Source: an uncultured Clostridia bacterium (GTDB taxonomy: Bacteria > Bacillota > Clostridia > Lachnospirales > CAG-274). From it: DNA of 6,633 bases. A program made the translations under genes and the position numbers. The notes beneath the pieces were generated by a model. That model ran no database searches. It saw only the letters and a program-made list of their open reading frames with translations, and was not told the origin of the DNA. The stretch covers positions 1 to 6,633 of the forward strand of contig CAMOYW010000054.1 in NCBI GenBank assembly GCA_946630405.1, written 5' to 3'. Shown in pieces: positions 1 to 6,496 of the stretch. Position 1 is the stretch's first letter. Each line of letters starts with the position of its first letter.

Positions 1-584
1 TCGTTATTAATCAGTCTAGTAAACCAACTCTCATTTTCATCCTTCTCTATATATTTTGCTATCTGAGTATAATTCATACCTCTCAAATAGAGGATCAACA
101 CCTGTTTTTCCAAAGAACTGAGCTTCGCCTTTATCCTCTCTTCAAGGTCCTGCTTGCTTTCACTGTCAATAACAATGCTCTCGGGGCTCGTGGCACTTCC
201 TCTGTTAAAAAGCTCCAGATACGACATATCTCCGTCTTCATCAAATGGATTTTTATCAAGAGAAAGGCTTTCATTTAAAGGCTTATGCTTCTGTCTTCCC
301 GCCAGCTTTATGGCAGTAGCAATTTGTCTTTCTATACAAAGCCTTGCAAAAGAATAAAACTTTGTGTTTTTATCGGGTCTGTAATCTCTCATAGCTTTAT
401 AAAGCCCGATCATACCTTCTTGTATTACATCCTCGTTTTCCGAACCCACAATAAAAGTATTGTGCGAAAGCTTTACGACAAGAGCGTTATATTTTTTTAA
501 AATATACTCTTCCGCTTCTTTGTTTCCTCCCGAACGAATCAACTCGATAACTGCTTCGTCGGGCATCGAGGAAAAATCTTTCAC
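1..584 (-). CDS. sigH: RNA polymerase sigma factor SigH (sigma-30 type), partial, C-terminus missing
   Basis: There are 194 codons in the window, starting at a GTG; the 3' end runs off the left edge. Sigma-70 region 2 is clear: NEDVIQEGMIGLYKAMRDY at residues 50-68 (core binding) and FARLCIERQIATAIKLAGR at 79-97 (-10 recognition). RQKHKPLNESLSLD (97-110) is highly characteristic of SigH. Region 4 begins LSSLEKQVLILYLRGMNYTQIAKYI (155-179). In B. subtilis SigH directs early stationary-phase, competence and sporulation-entry genes; its regulon here is unknown. The gene's position after rae1 is the conserved one. GTG is chosen over ATG at codon 7 because AGGAGG lies 8 bases before it. The final residues, DENESWFTRLINN (182-194), do not fit the usual KSxDNALxR recognition helix, and the edge prevents judging whether this is real variation or damage. 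Confidence 0.92.
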   Translation of the reverse strand, partial: MKDFSSMPDEAVIELIRSGGNKEAEEYILKKYNALVVKLSHNTFIVGSENEDVIQEGMIGLYKAMRDYRPDKNTKFYSFARLCIERQIATAIKLAGRQKHKPLNESLSLDKNPFDEDGDMSYLELFNRGSATSPESIVIDSESKQDLEERIKAKLSSLEKQVLILYLRGMNYTQIAKYIEKDENESWFTRLINN

Positions 585-1108
585 TATTTTTTCCTCCTTA
601 GATTTTCCAGAAAATCGGCGGCATTTCTGTCCAAATTATCCACAAGCATATTGTTTTTGGCAGGCTTAGACAGCTCGATATAGCTGTTGATCTCCTTTTT
701 GGCAATACCAAGCTCAATCCTAAGCTCTCTTGCACTCAATCTGAGAGCGCCGCCCCCCATTATGATGACCTGCTCAAGCCCGTCGGAAGTGGCAACTCTG
801 ACAGTCCCGTTTTTGGAAAGCTCATGCGTGGTTCTTTCTATATAGCTGTCGGCAGTCTCAGCCTCTTTGGTATACACTACGTATATACCGCCTCTTTGCT
901 CCACACTTCCTGTGCCGCCCGACACCTTATATGCATCAAATACAAGTATTACCGTTACCTTATTTACTCCTTTATAGTTGCAAAGCATGGTTATGAGCCT
1001 TTCCTTTGCTCCTTCAAGGTCTGTATCGGCATTCAGATCCTTCCAAGCAAAAAGGATATTGTAGCCATCCACAAGTAAATATTCACGACCCGTATTGATT
1101 TTAGGCAT
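584..1108 (-). CDS. rae1: NYN (PIN-like) domain endoribonuclease, Rae1/YacP family
   Basis: This 174-residue protein belongs to the NYN/YacP family. The B. subtilis member, Rae1, enters the ribosomal A site and cuts certain mRNAs during translation. YLLVDGYNILFAW at residues 10-22 carries the first acidic residue, Asp14. VILVFDAY (53-60) gives Asp58. AETADSYIER (83-92) gives Asp87, and VATSDGLEQ (105-113) gives Asp109. These four aspartates form the metal-binding set expected of a PIN-like nuclease. The C-terminal 50 residues are helical and charged, ending ENLRRKK. AAGGAAAT before the ATG supports the start, which overlaps the rlmB stop by 8 bases. The last codons contain the AGGAGG that serves sigH. 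A run of six Gs (plus-strand 753-758) lies in the MGGGA codons, but the frame is intact. Confidence 0.93.
   Translation of the reverse strand: MPKINTGREYLLVDGYNILFAWKDLNADTDLEGAKERLITMLCNYKGVNKVTVILVFDAYKVSGGTGSVEQRGGIYVVYTKEAETADSYIERTTHELSKNGTVRVATSDGLEQVIIMGGGALRLSARELRIELGIAKKEINSYIELSKPAKNNMLVDNLDRNAADFLENLRRKK
593..599 (-). promoter_or_regulatory. Strong Shine-Dalgarno (AAGGAGG) for sigH inside the end of rae1
   Basis: AAGGAGG on the minus strand ends 8 bases before the GTG at 582-584. It fixes the GTG as the sigH start. It is formed by the rae1 codons for Leu-Arg-Arg near the protein's end. The rae1 TAG and the sigH GTG share one G, so terminating ribosomes are placed right at the sigH start. 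Confidence 0.85.
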
Positions 1109-1952
1109 TATTGTATTTCCTTTGTCGAACTATTTCGTACATTACAAGTGCGGCAGATACGGATGCATTAAGAGAACCGATCCTTCCAAACATAGGAATA
1201 CCGACAACATAATCACATTTATCAAGCAAGAGCTTACTTACACCGCTTCCTTCGCTTCCGACCACAAGAGCCACAGCTCCCGTCAAATCGGTATTAAAAT
1301 ATTCTTTACCGCTCATATCTGCGGCTGCGATCCAAATATTTTTCTTTTTAAGCTCGTCAATTGTCCTTGCAAGATTCGTTACTCTTGCAACGGGGACATA
1401 TTCCACAGCACCTGCACTTGTCTTGCTCACAATTGCGGATATACCCACTGCACGCCTTTTGGGTATAATAACTCCGTGAGCTCCGCATGCGTCTGCTGTT
1501 CTTATTATAGAACCGAGATTATGGGGATCCATGATCTCATCACAAATAACGATGAACGGCTTTTCGCCTTTTTTCTCCGCTTTACGCAAAATGTCCTCTA
1601 CCTCACAATACTCATGAGCGGGACACATTGCAATAACTCCCTGGTTATTGTTGCTCTTTGAAAGAAGCGTCATCTTTTCTTTGTCGATTTCCTGAACGAT
1701 AATGCCCTTTTCTCTCGCTTTTGCAACTATAACTCTGAGAGTACCCTCTATTTCGCCTTTTTTAACAAAAAGCTTATCAATGGGTTTATCAGCCTTTAAC
1801 GCTTCAAGCACGGCATTTCTTCCTTCAAGCTGAAGCCCCTCATCAAAAGCTGTGCGGTCTTCGTGTTTATTGTCTCTGAATACCGCTCTTCTATTATCGG
1901 CATTACGCTTTACCGTTCTTCTTTCGGGTGTTTTACTTTTTTTGACTTTCAT
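1101..1952 (-). CDS. rlmB: 23S rRNA 2'-O-methyltransferase of the SpoU/TrmH family (RlmB-type)
   Basis: This is a SAM-dependent SPOUT methyltransferase; by family it should methylate the 2'-O of a guanosine in 23S rRNA (Gm2251 in E. coli). Residues 1-39 are a basic, probably disordered extension. Residues 40-115 form the SpoU substrate-binding domain (LEGRNAVLEALK to NNQGVIAM). The trefoil-knot catalytic domain shows motif 1, DPHNLGSIIRTADACGAHG, at 142-160 with Asn145 and Arg151. Motif 2 is VVGSEGSGVS at 230-239 with Glu234, and motif 3 is IPMFGRIGSLNASVS at 252-266. At 283 residues it is longer than the usual 245-250 because of the N-terminal extension. No in-frame ATG, GTG or TTG occurs before residue 94, so a shorter start is excluded and the ATG at 1952 stands. 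AGAGG lies a few bases upstream, inside mrnC. The exact target nucleotide is inferred from the family. Confidence 0.95.
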   Translation of the reverse strand: MKVKKSKTPERRTVKRNADNRRAVFRDNKHEDRTAFDEGLQLEGRNAVLEALKADKPIDKLFVKKGEIEGTLRVIVAKAREKGIIVQEIDKEKMTLLSKSNNNQGVIAMCPAHEYCEVEDILRKAEKKGEKPFIVICDEIMDPHNLGSIIRTADACGAHGVIIPKRRAVGISAIVSKTSAGAVEYVPVARVTNLARTIDELKKKNIWIAAADMSGKEYFNTDLTGAVALVVGSEGSGVSKLLLDKCDYVVGIPMFGRIGSLNASVSAALVMYEIVRQRKYNNA

Positions 1953-2340
1953 TTACTACCTCTATGCACTTTTCAAACAAAAGCATAAGCCTTTGCATAT
2001 CTCCGTTCAGATATACATACCCAAACAAAGCCTCCACTCCCGTAGCACGCCTGTAATCTATTATGGACTGGTTTTTAGCCTTTGTATTGCTTTTTGCGTT
2101 TCTTCCTCTTTTAAGAACCGAAAGTTCCCGTTCATCAAGTATGGGTAAAAGAACATCATACATTTTTGATTGCGAAGATGCTTTCACTATACCGCTTGCT
2201 TTACGGTTCAATTTATTTACCGCTTCGTTTTTTAGGATCCTCTCTCTTACCAGAAGCTCAAATACAGCATCTCCTATATAAGCAAGCACAAGGGGAGAAA
2301 GCATATTGGGATCTGTGTCACTTTTGTTCAAGCCTATCAT
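1933..2340 (-). CDS. mrnC: Mini-ribonuclease III (23S rRNA maturation)
   Basis: This 135-residue protein is a lone RNase III catalytic domain without a double-stranded RNA-binding domain, as expected for Mini-III. In B. subtilis that enzyme trims the ends of precursor 23S rRNA. LAYIGDAVFELLVRE at residues 19-33 contains the catalytic Asp24 and Glu28. KRGRNAKSN (77-85) is the conserved basic loop. DYRRATGVEALFGYVYLNG (95-113) gives Glu103, the second acidic site. GGAG eight bases before the ATG lies within the last cysS codons, and the start overlaps the cysS stop as ATGA. The 3' end overlaps rlmB by 20 bases. The neighbours rlmB and rae1 also act on rRNA or the ribosome, matching the conserved Firmicute order. 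Confidence 0.96.
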   Translation of the reverse strand: MIGLNKSDTDPNMLSPLVLAYIGDAVFELLVRERILKNEAVNKLNRKASGIVKASSQSKMYDVLLPILDERELSVLKRGRNAKSNTKAKNQSIIDYRRATGVEALFGYVYLNGDMQRLMLLFEKCIEVVNESQKK

Positions 2341-3740
2341 TTATAGCTCCAACGCACCCCTTGGCGGGTATCCTCAAGCACAACTCCCTTGTCGGAAAGC
2401 TCCTGTCTGATCTTATCGGCACCCGCATAGTCTTTGTTTTTCTTGGCTTCCGCTCTTTTTTCTATAAGAGCAAGTATCTCATCTTCGGTCAACTCGCTGT
2501 TTTTGACCTGTTTTGCGGGAATTATTCCGAGAATATCACAAAGCTCGTCAAATTCGTTTTTGGTCTTTTCCAAAAGCTCTTTTGAACTGTTTTCATTCAA
2601 ATCAACATTGATAAGTTTTGAAAGCTCAAAAACGGCTGTAACGGCATCGGCAGTATTAAAGTCATCGTCCATCGAATCTTCAAAATATTTTCTTATACCG
2701 TTAAGCTTTTCGATGGTGGCATTTTCATCTTCCTTAAGAGTACCGTCTGAATTATTGAGCATAAAAACAAGGCTTGAATAGGCATTTTTAATTCTTTCAA
2801 GTCCGTTTTGAGCCGATTCCATAAGTTCTCTTGAGAAATTTATCGGTCCTCTGTAATGACCCGATAAAATGAAAAATCTGATAACTTCATAAGGAAATTT
2901 CTCGGATATTTCTCTGATAGTAAAGAAATTCCCTTCGGATTTACTCATCTTAACGCCGTCTACGTTAATAAAACCGTTATGCATCCAGTAATTGGAAAAT
3001 GTCGCTCCGTTTGCAGCTTCGCTTTGAGCTATCTCATTTTCATGATGAGGAAATATAAGGTCTTCTCCGCCTGCGTGTATGTCTATGGTATCACCAAGAT
3101 AGGCTTTAGCCATGACGGAGCACTCTATGTGCCAGCCGGGTCTTCCCTCTCCCCAAGGAGAGCTCCATGCGGGCTCACCTTCTTTTTTAGGCTTCCACAA
3201 AACAAAATCCATGGGACTTTTCTTGTTTTGATCGACCTCGATCCTTGCTCCCGCTTCAAGCTCGTCTATTTTCTTGCCGGAAAGCTTTCCGTAATCTTTA
3301 AACGCCTTTGTATCGTAAAATACCGAACCGTTTACCTCATAAGCATAACCCTTTTCAATGAGAGTGGAGATCATAGTGATAATATTATCCATTTCCTCCG
3401 TAACTCTCGGATTTTTGGTCGCGGGTTTCACATTAAGACCGTAGGCATCGTTCAAAGCTTCTTTAACGAATCTGTCGGCAATAACGGAAGCGTCCACACC
3501 CTCTTCATTTGCTCTTCTTATTATCTTATCGTCCACATCGGTAAAGTTTTGAATATAATCGACCTTATAGCCCTTATACTCAAAATAACGGCGAACGGTA
3601 TCAAATATTACGTAGGGTCTTGCGTTACCTATATGTATATAGTCGTACACCGTAGGTCCGCAAACATACATCTTTACCCTACCCTCTTCAATGGGAACGA
3701 ATTCTTCTTTTTTTCTTGTAAGAGTATTATACAGCTTCAT
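2337..3740 (-). CDS. cysS: Cysteinyl-tRNA synthetase (class Ia)
   Basis: This cytosolic synthetase charges tRNA-Cys with cysteine using ATP; its 467 residues match the family's usual 460-470. The Rossmann-fold catalytic domain carries MYVCGPTVYDYIHIGNARP at residues 24-42, with HIGN at 36-39 as the HIGH signature, and FTDVDDKIIRRA at 66-77. The four zinc ligands of the E. coli enzyme have clear equivalents: Cys27, Cys207 (in HIECSVMAK), His232 and Glu236 (in FPHHENE). The KMSKS loop is intact at 264-268. The C-terminal third is helical (DALR-type domain and short anticodon-binding end), and the protein ends GVRWSYK, typical of bacterial CysRS. A purine-rich GAAGGAAAT lies just before the ATG, and the TGA stop overlaps the mrnC ATG. 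Placement beside cysE links cysteine supply with its use in translation, as in B. subtilis. Confidence 0.98.
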   Translation of the reverse strand: MKLYNTLTRKKEEFVPIEEGRVKMYVCGPTVYDYIHIGNARPYVIFDTVRRYFEYKGYKVDYIQNFTDVDDKIIRRANEEGVDASVIADRFVKEALNDAYGLNVKPATKNPRVTEEMDNIITMISTLIEKGYAYEVNGSVFYDTKAFKDYGKLSGKKIDELEAGARIEVDQNKKSPMDFVLWKPKKEGEPAWSSPWGEGRPGWHIECSVMAKAYLGDTIDIHAGGEDLIFPHHENEIAQSEAANGATFSNYWMHNGFINVDGVKMSKSEGNFFTIREISEKFPYEVIRFFILSGHYRGPINFSRELMESAQNGLERIKNAYSSLVFMLNNSDGTLKEDENATIEKLNGIRKYFEDSMDDDFNTADAVTAVFELSKLINVDLNENSSKELLEKTKNEFDELCDILGIIPAKQVKNSELTEDEILALIEKRAEAKKNKDYAGADKIRQELSDKGVVLEDTRQGVRWSYK

Positions 3741-3755
3741 TTATATTTCCTTCTT

Positions 3756-4598
3756 TTAAAAAAGATCGTCATCCTCTTCGATAATGAATGCTCTTCTTTT
3801 ATTCTCTTTGTTGTTATCAATGGCTTTTTGAGGCTCTTTTCCTTCGGGGGCACTCGAATTATCGTTACTATCATTTTTTATATCCGTGCCCGAAACATTT
3901 TTATCTTTAGGCAGCTTTCCGCCTTCAAGCAACGCGATCTTGGCTTCAAGTTCACTTATCCTGAACAGAAGACTTTCAAGTTCGTCACCTTCGGGATCGG
4001 ATAATCGTTGATCGAGACAATCAGCGGGAATTTCGGTAATATTCGCCCTTTTAACGATTCTTCCCGGAACACCCACAACAGTCGCAAACTCGGGAACATC
4101 ATTAAGAACTACCGAACCTGCGCCGATCTTGCAATTATCACCTATCGTAATGGGGCCGAGAACCTTTGCACCCGCACCTATAAGTACATTATCACCTATG
4201 GTCGGGTGTCTCTTCCCAGAATCCTTTCCCGTTCCGCCGAGAGTAACTCCCTGATATATTGTAACATTATCGCCCACAACTGCGGTCTCACCTATCACGA
4301 CACCCGTACCGTGGTCTATAAATACATCTTTACCTATAACGGCACCCGGATGGATCTCAACCCCCGTACAAAATCTTGAAAATTGAGATACAAGTCGTGC
4401 AAGAAAAAAGAACTTATCACAGTGCATCCTATGTGCTATCCTATGAAACAGCAAAGCCCAAAACGAGGCATACAGTATCACCTCAAAAGGTCTCTTGCAA
4501 GCAGGGTCCTTTCTTTTTATAGCAGCCGTATCGTGCATAAGTCGATAAATGACATAGCACAAAAATACAAACAAAAAGAATAAAAATAAATACTTCAT
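3756..4598 (-). CDS. cysE: Serine O-acetyltransferase with N-terminal hydrophobic segment and extended C-terminal tail
   Basis: CysE acetylates L-serine with acetyl-CoA to O-acetylserine, the substrate for cysteine synthase. The catalytic part is a left-handed beta-helix of hexapeptide repeats, roughly residues 79-184. EIHPGA is at 81-86; DHGTGVVIGE (95-104) holds His96; GVTLGGTGK (117-125) is the glycine loop; KRHPTIG (129-135) holds His131; GAGSVVL and VGVPGRIV close the domain. His96 and His131 correspond to catalytic and substrate-binding histidines of E. coli CysE (His158 and His193). Residues 3-18 are almost purely hydrophobic and look like a transmembrane or amphipathic anchor, about 14 residues more than the B. 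subtilis protein as I remember it. After the beta-helix, residues 205-225 form a likely short coiled coil. A low-complexity Asn/Asp/Lys/Ser tail (226-280) follows, ending in EEDDDLF; at 280 residues the protein is well over the roughly 217 of B. subtilis. In-frame stop TGA lies three codons upstream of the ATG, so this is the earliest start. cysS follows after 15 bases. Confidence 0.95.
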   Translation of the reverse strand: MKYLFLFFLFVFLCYVIYRLMHDTAAIKRKDPACKRPFEVILYASFWALLFHRIAHRMHCDKFFFLARLVSQFSRFCTGVEIHPGAVIGKDVFIDHGTGVVIGETAVVGDNVTIYQGVTLGGTGKDSGKRHPTIGDNVLIGAGAKVLGPITIGDNCKIGAGSVVLNDVPEFATVVGVPGRIVKRANITEIPADCLDQRLSDPEGDELESLLFRISELEAKIALLEGGKLPKDKNVSGTDIKNDSNDNSSAPEGKEPQKAIDNNKENKRRAFIIEEDDDLF

Positions 4599-4611
4599 TA
4601 ATAATCAAATA

Positions 4612-4615
4612 CTCC
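4612..4615 (-). promoter_or_regulatory. Weak, distant Shine-Dalgarno (GGAG) for cysE
   Basis: GGAG on the minus strand lies 13 bases before the cysE ATG, at the far limit of useful spacing. It is the only purine-rich stretch in the 21-base gap after purD. All other genes here have a ribosome site 5-9 bases from the start. cysE may therefore be translated less well, or depend on ribosomes finishing purD. The next in-frame ATG (codon 21) has no better site and would remove the hydrophobic segment. Confidence 0.5.
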
Positions 4616-4619
4616 GAAA

Positions 4620-5879
4620 TTATTTTATACCGATATCCTTGCGGTAATGCTTATCTTTAAAATCAATAAGTTCAACGGCTGCATAGGCGGTTTTGATCGC
4701 TTCATCAAGATCCTTACCTACACCCGTCACACCCAAAACTCTTCCTCCGTTTGTGACAAACTTACCGTCCTTTAAAGCGGTTCCCGCATGGAACACGGTA
4801 ACGTTATCGCAAGCTTCCGCGTTTTCTATCCCGCTGATCTCATACCCTTTTTCATATTTAACGGGATAGCCTCCGCTTGCAAGTACCACACATGCGGCGG
4901 CATTATCTTCCCAGCATACGTCTATTTTATCAAGCGTACCGTCTACACAAGCTTCAAATATATCCAAAAGATCTGTTTTAAGTCTCGGGAGTACGACCTG
5001 AGTTTCGGGATCTCCAAATCTTGCATTATATTCGATAACCTTCATACCGTCTTTTGTGAGCATAAGTCCAAAGAAAATTATTCCCTTAAAAGGTCTGTTT
5101 TCCGCTATAAGTGCGTCAACGGTAGGCTGATATATCTCGGTCATACACTTATCCGCAAGTTCTTTTGTGTATACTCTGCTCGGCGAGAACGTACCCATAC
5201 CGCCCGTATTCGGGCCTTCATCATGATCGTAAGCACGTTTATGGTCTTGAGCACTTACCATGGGCACGATAGTTTTTCCGTCACAAAAAGCAAGTACACT
5301 CATTTCGGGTCCTTCAAGAAATTCTTCTATAACAACGGTATTTCCGCTGTCACCGAATTTCTTTGACACCATAATAGTATCAAGCCCTTCCAAAGCTTCT
5401 TCCAGATCGTTGCAAATAAGCACTCCCTTACCGAGTGCAAGTCCGTCCGCCTTTAAAACCACGGGAAAAGTTCCGTTTTCGATATATTTTTTGGCTTCTT
5501 CATAGCTTCTGAAAGTCTCATACTTAGCGGTGGGAATGTTGTATTTTTTCATCAGTTCCTTGCTAAAGGCTTTACTACCTTCAATAATTGCGGCATTCGC
5601 CTTTGGTCCGAAGACTTTGAGTCCTTCTTTTTCAAAAGCATCAACTATTCCTCCCACAAGAGGATCATCCATACCAATTACGGTAAAATCAATACCTTCC
5701 TTTTTTGCAAAAGCAGTCAAAGATTCAAAATCCATCGCACTGATAGGTACGATCTCGGCAATGGTACCGATACCCGCATTACCGGGTGCGCAATAAAGCT
5801 TGTCAACTCTCTTGCTTTGCTTAAGCTTCCAAGCTATAGCATGCTCTCTTCCGCCGCTTCCGACTATAAGAACTTTCAT
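4620..5879 (-). CDS. purD: Phosphoribosylamine--glycine ligase (GAR synthetase)
   Basis: This complete 419-residue ATP-grasp ligase joins phosphoribosylamine and glycine to give glycinamide ribonucleotide (step 2), the substrate of PurN next door. The N-terminal nucleotide-type motif GSGGREHAIAWKL is at residues 7-19, followed by APGNAGI (31-37). GMDDPLVGGIVD (69-80) replaces the more common GPExPLVxGIVD. The ATP-grasp core shows KADGLALGKGV (143-153), EEFLEGPEMS (185-194), DEGPNTGGMGTFSP (220-233) and the metal-binding end EYNARFGDPETQ (283-294) with Glu283, Asn285 and Asp290. The protein ends HYRKDIGIK, the usual PurD terminus. AGGAG lies at 5889-5893, nine bases before the ATG, which overlaps the purN stop as ATGA. 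No purH sits between purN and purD, unlike the B. subtilis order. Confidence 0.98.
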   Translation of the reverse strand: MKVLIVGSGGREHAIAWKLKQSKRVDKLYCAPGNAGIGTIAEIVPISAMDFESLTAFAKKEGIDFTVIGMDDPLVGGIVDAFEKEGLKVFGPKANAAIIEGSKAFSKELMKKYNIPTAKYETFRSYEEAKKYIENGTFPVVLKADGLALGKGVLICNDLEEALEGLDTIMVSKKFGDSGNTVVIEEFLEGPEMSVLAFCDGKTIVPMVSAQDHKRAYDHDEGPNTGGMGTFSPSRVYTKELADKCMTEIYQPTVDALIAENRPFKGIIFFGLMLTKDGMKVIEYNARFGDPETQVVLPRLKTDLLDIFEACVDGTLDKIDVCWEDNAAACVVLASGGYPVKYEKGYEISGIENAEACDNVTVFHAGTALKDGKFVTNGGRVLGVTGVGKDLDEAIKTAYAAVELIDFKDKHYRKDIGIK

Positions 5880-6496
5880 TTGTCAGATCTCCTAACTATA
5901 TCATTTTCTACTCTAAGTTTATTTTCGGCAAAAAGCTTAATAGCCTCGGGGAAAATTTTCCACTCAGCCTCTTCCATAATTCGCTTTTGAAGTGTTTCCG
6001 GTGTATCATCATCCCTTACTTCCACAGCCTTTTGCAAAATTATGGGTCCTCCGTCCGTTATCGGTGACACGAAATGAACCGTTGCGCCCGATATTTTGAC
6101 ACCCTTTTTAAGCGCAGCTTCATGCACATGCAAACCGTAAAATCCGTCACCGCAAAAGCTCGGAATAAGCGCGGGATGTATATTCATGATCCTGTTTTTA
6201 AAGGCATTTACGAACTTTTCACTTAATATGGTCATATATCCCGCAAGAACGATAAGGTCGACCTCTCTGTCTTGAAAATGCTTGATCAAAACATCGTCGG
6301 TATCATCACCGTACATTTTTTTATTTATCACACAGCCTTCTATGGAATGTTTTTTCGCCCTTTCAAGAGCATAGACACCATCTTTGCTGCTGACAACACT
6401 GACAACTTTGCCGTCTATATATCCCGATTCACACGCATCTATAATAGCCTGCAGGTTCGTACCGCCTCCGCTTACAAGCGCACCTATTTTAATCAT
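5876..6496 (-). CDS. purN: Phosphoribosylglycinamide formyltransferase (GAR transformylase, folate-dependent)
   Basis: This 206-residue cytosolic enzyme transfers the formyl group of 10-formyltetrahydrofolate to glycinamide ribonucleotide, step 3 of purine synthesis. The phosphate-binding loop SGGGTNLQAI lies at residues 9-18. The strand LIVLAGYMTIL (81-91) precedes the folate and active-site region. NIHPALIPSF (105-114) carries the catalytic Asn105 and His107, and SGATVHFVSPITDGGPI (136-152) carries Asp148; these match the Asn-His-Asp triad of E. coli PurN. Length is close to the usual 190-215. The loop between PSF and the next helix reads CGDGFYGLHVHEAAL, longer than in E. coli; I regard this as a known clostridial variant, not damage. 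AAGGAG at 6502-6507 supports the ATG start, which overlaps the purM stop. The TGA stop overlaps the purD start. Confidence 0.97.
   Translation of the reverse strand: MIKIGALVSGGGTNLQAIIDACESGYIDGKVVSVVSSKDGVYALERAKKHSIEGCVINKKMYGDDTDDVLIKHFQDREVDLIVLAGYMTILSEKFVNAFKNRIMNIHPALIPSFCGDGFYGLHVHEAALKKGVKISGATVHFVSPITDGGPIILQKAVEVRDDDTPETLQKRIMEEAEWKIFPEAIKLFAENKLRVENDIVRRSDK
5889..5893 (-). promoter_or_regulatory. Shine-Dalgarno (AGGAG) for purD inside the end of purN
   Basis: AGGAG lies nine bases before the purD ATG, within the codons for the Arg-Arg-Ser end of purN. It supports the ATG that overlaps the purN stop as the true purD start. Confidence 0.75.

Noticed and set aside
753..758. Run of six Gs (minus strand) in rae1 as a frameshift or slippage site
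   Set aside because: The frame is intact across it, the Gly-rich segment fits the family, and no alternative product or downstream slippage signal is visible.
1095..1661. 188-codon plus-strand open frame, Cys- and His-rich
   Set aside because: It is antisense to rlmB. The Cys and His residues come from the complement of ordinary codons, are not spaced like zinc fingers, and the frame has no ribosome site.
3741..3755. Possible terminator between cysE and cysS
   Set aside because: The gap is 15 bases, AT-rich, and without inverted repeat; it mainly holds the cysS ribosome site.
2979..4004. 341-codon open frame on the plus strand
   Set aside because: It lies opposite cysS and the end of cysE, both with complete family motifs. 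The translation is full of Phe, Ile and Tyr runs with no recognisable domain, and it has no ribosome site. It is a shadow of the minus-strand genes.
4620..4720. Possible promoter for cysE at the end of purD (TTGAAC/TTGATT with TATAAA)
   Set aside because: The TATAAA comes from the last PurD codons (Gly-Ile-Lys), and the TTGATT is 31 bases away instead of about 17. No pair has proper spacing.
4788..5366. 192-codon plus-strand open frame
   Set aside because: It is antisense to the conserved ATP-grasp core of purD and has no motif or ribosome site of its own.
6111..6182. Unusual CGDGFYGLHVHEAAL loop in PurN as a novel insertion
   Set aside because: It follows the conserved NIHPALIPSF and keeps the frame and the catalytic Asp148. 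I recall similar loops in clostridial PurN proteins, so it is probably a family variant.
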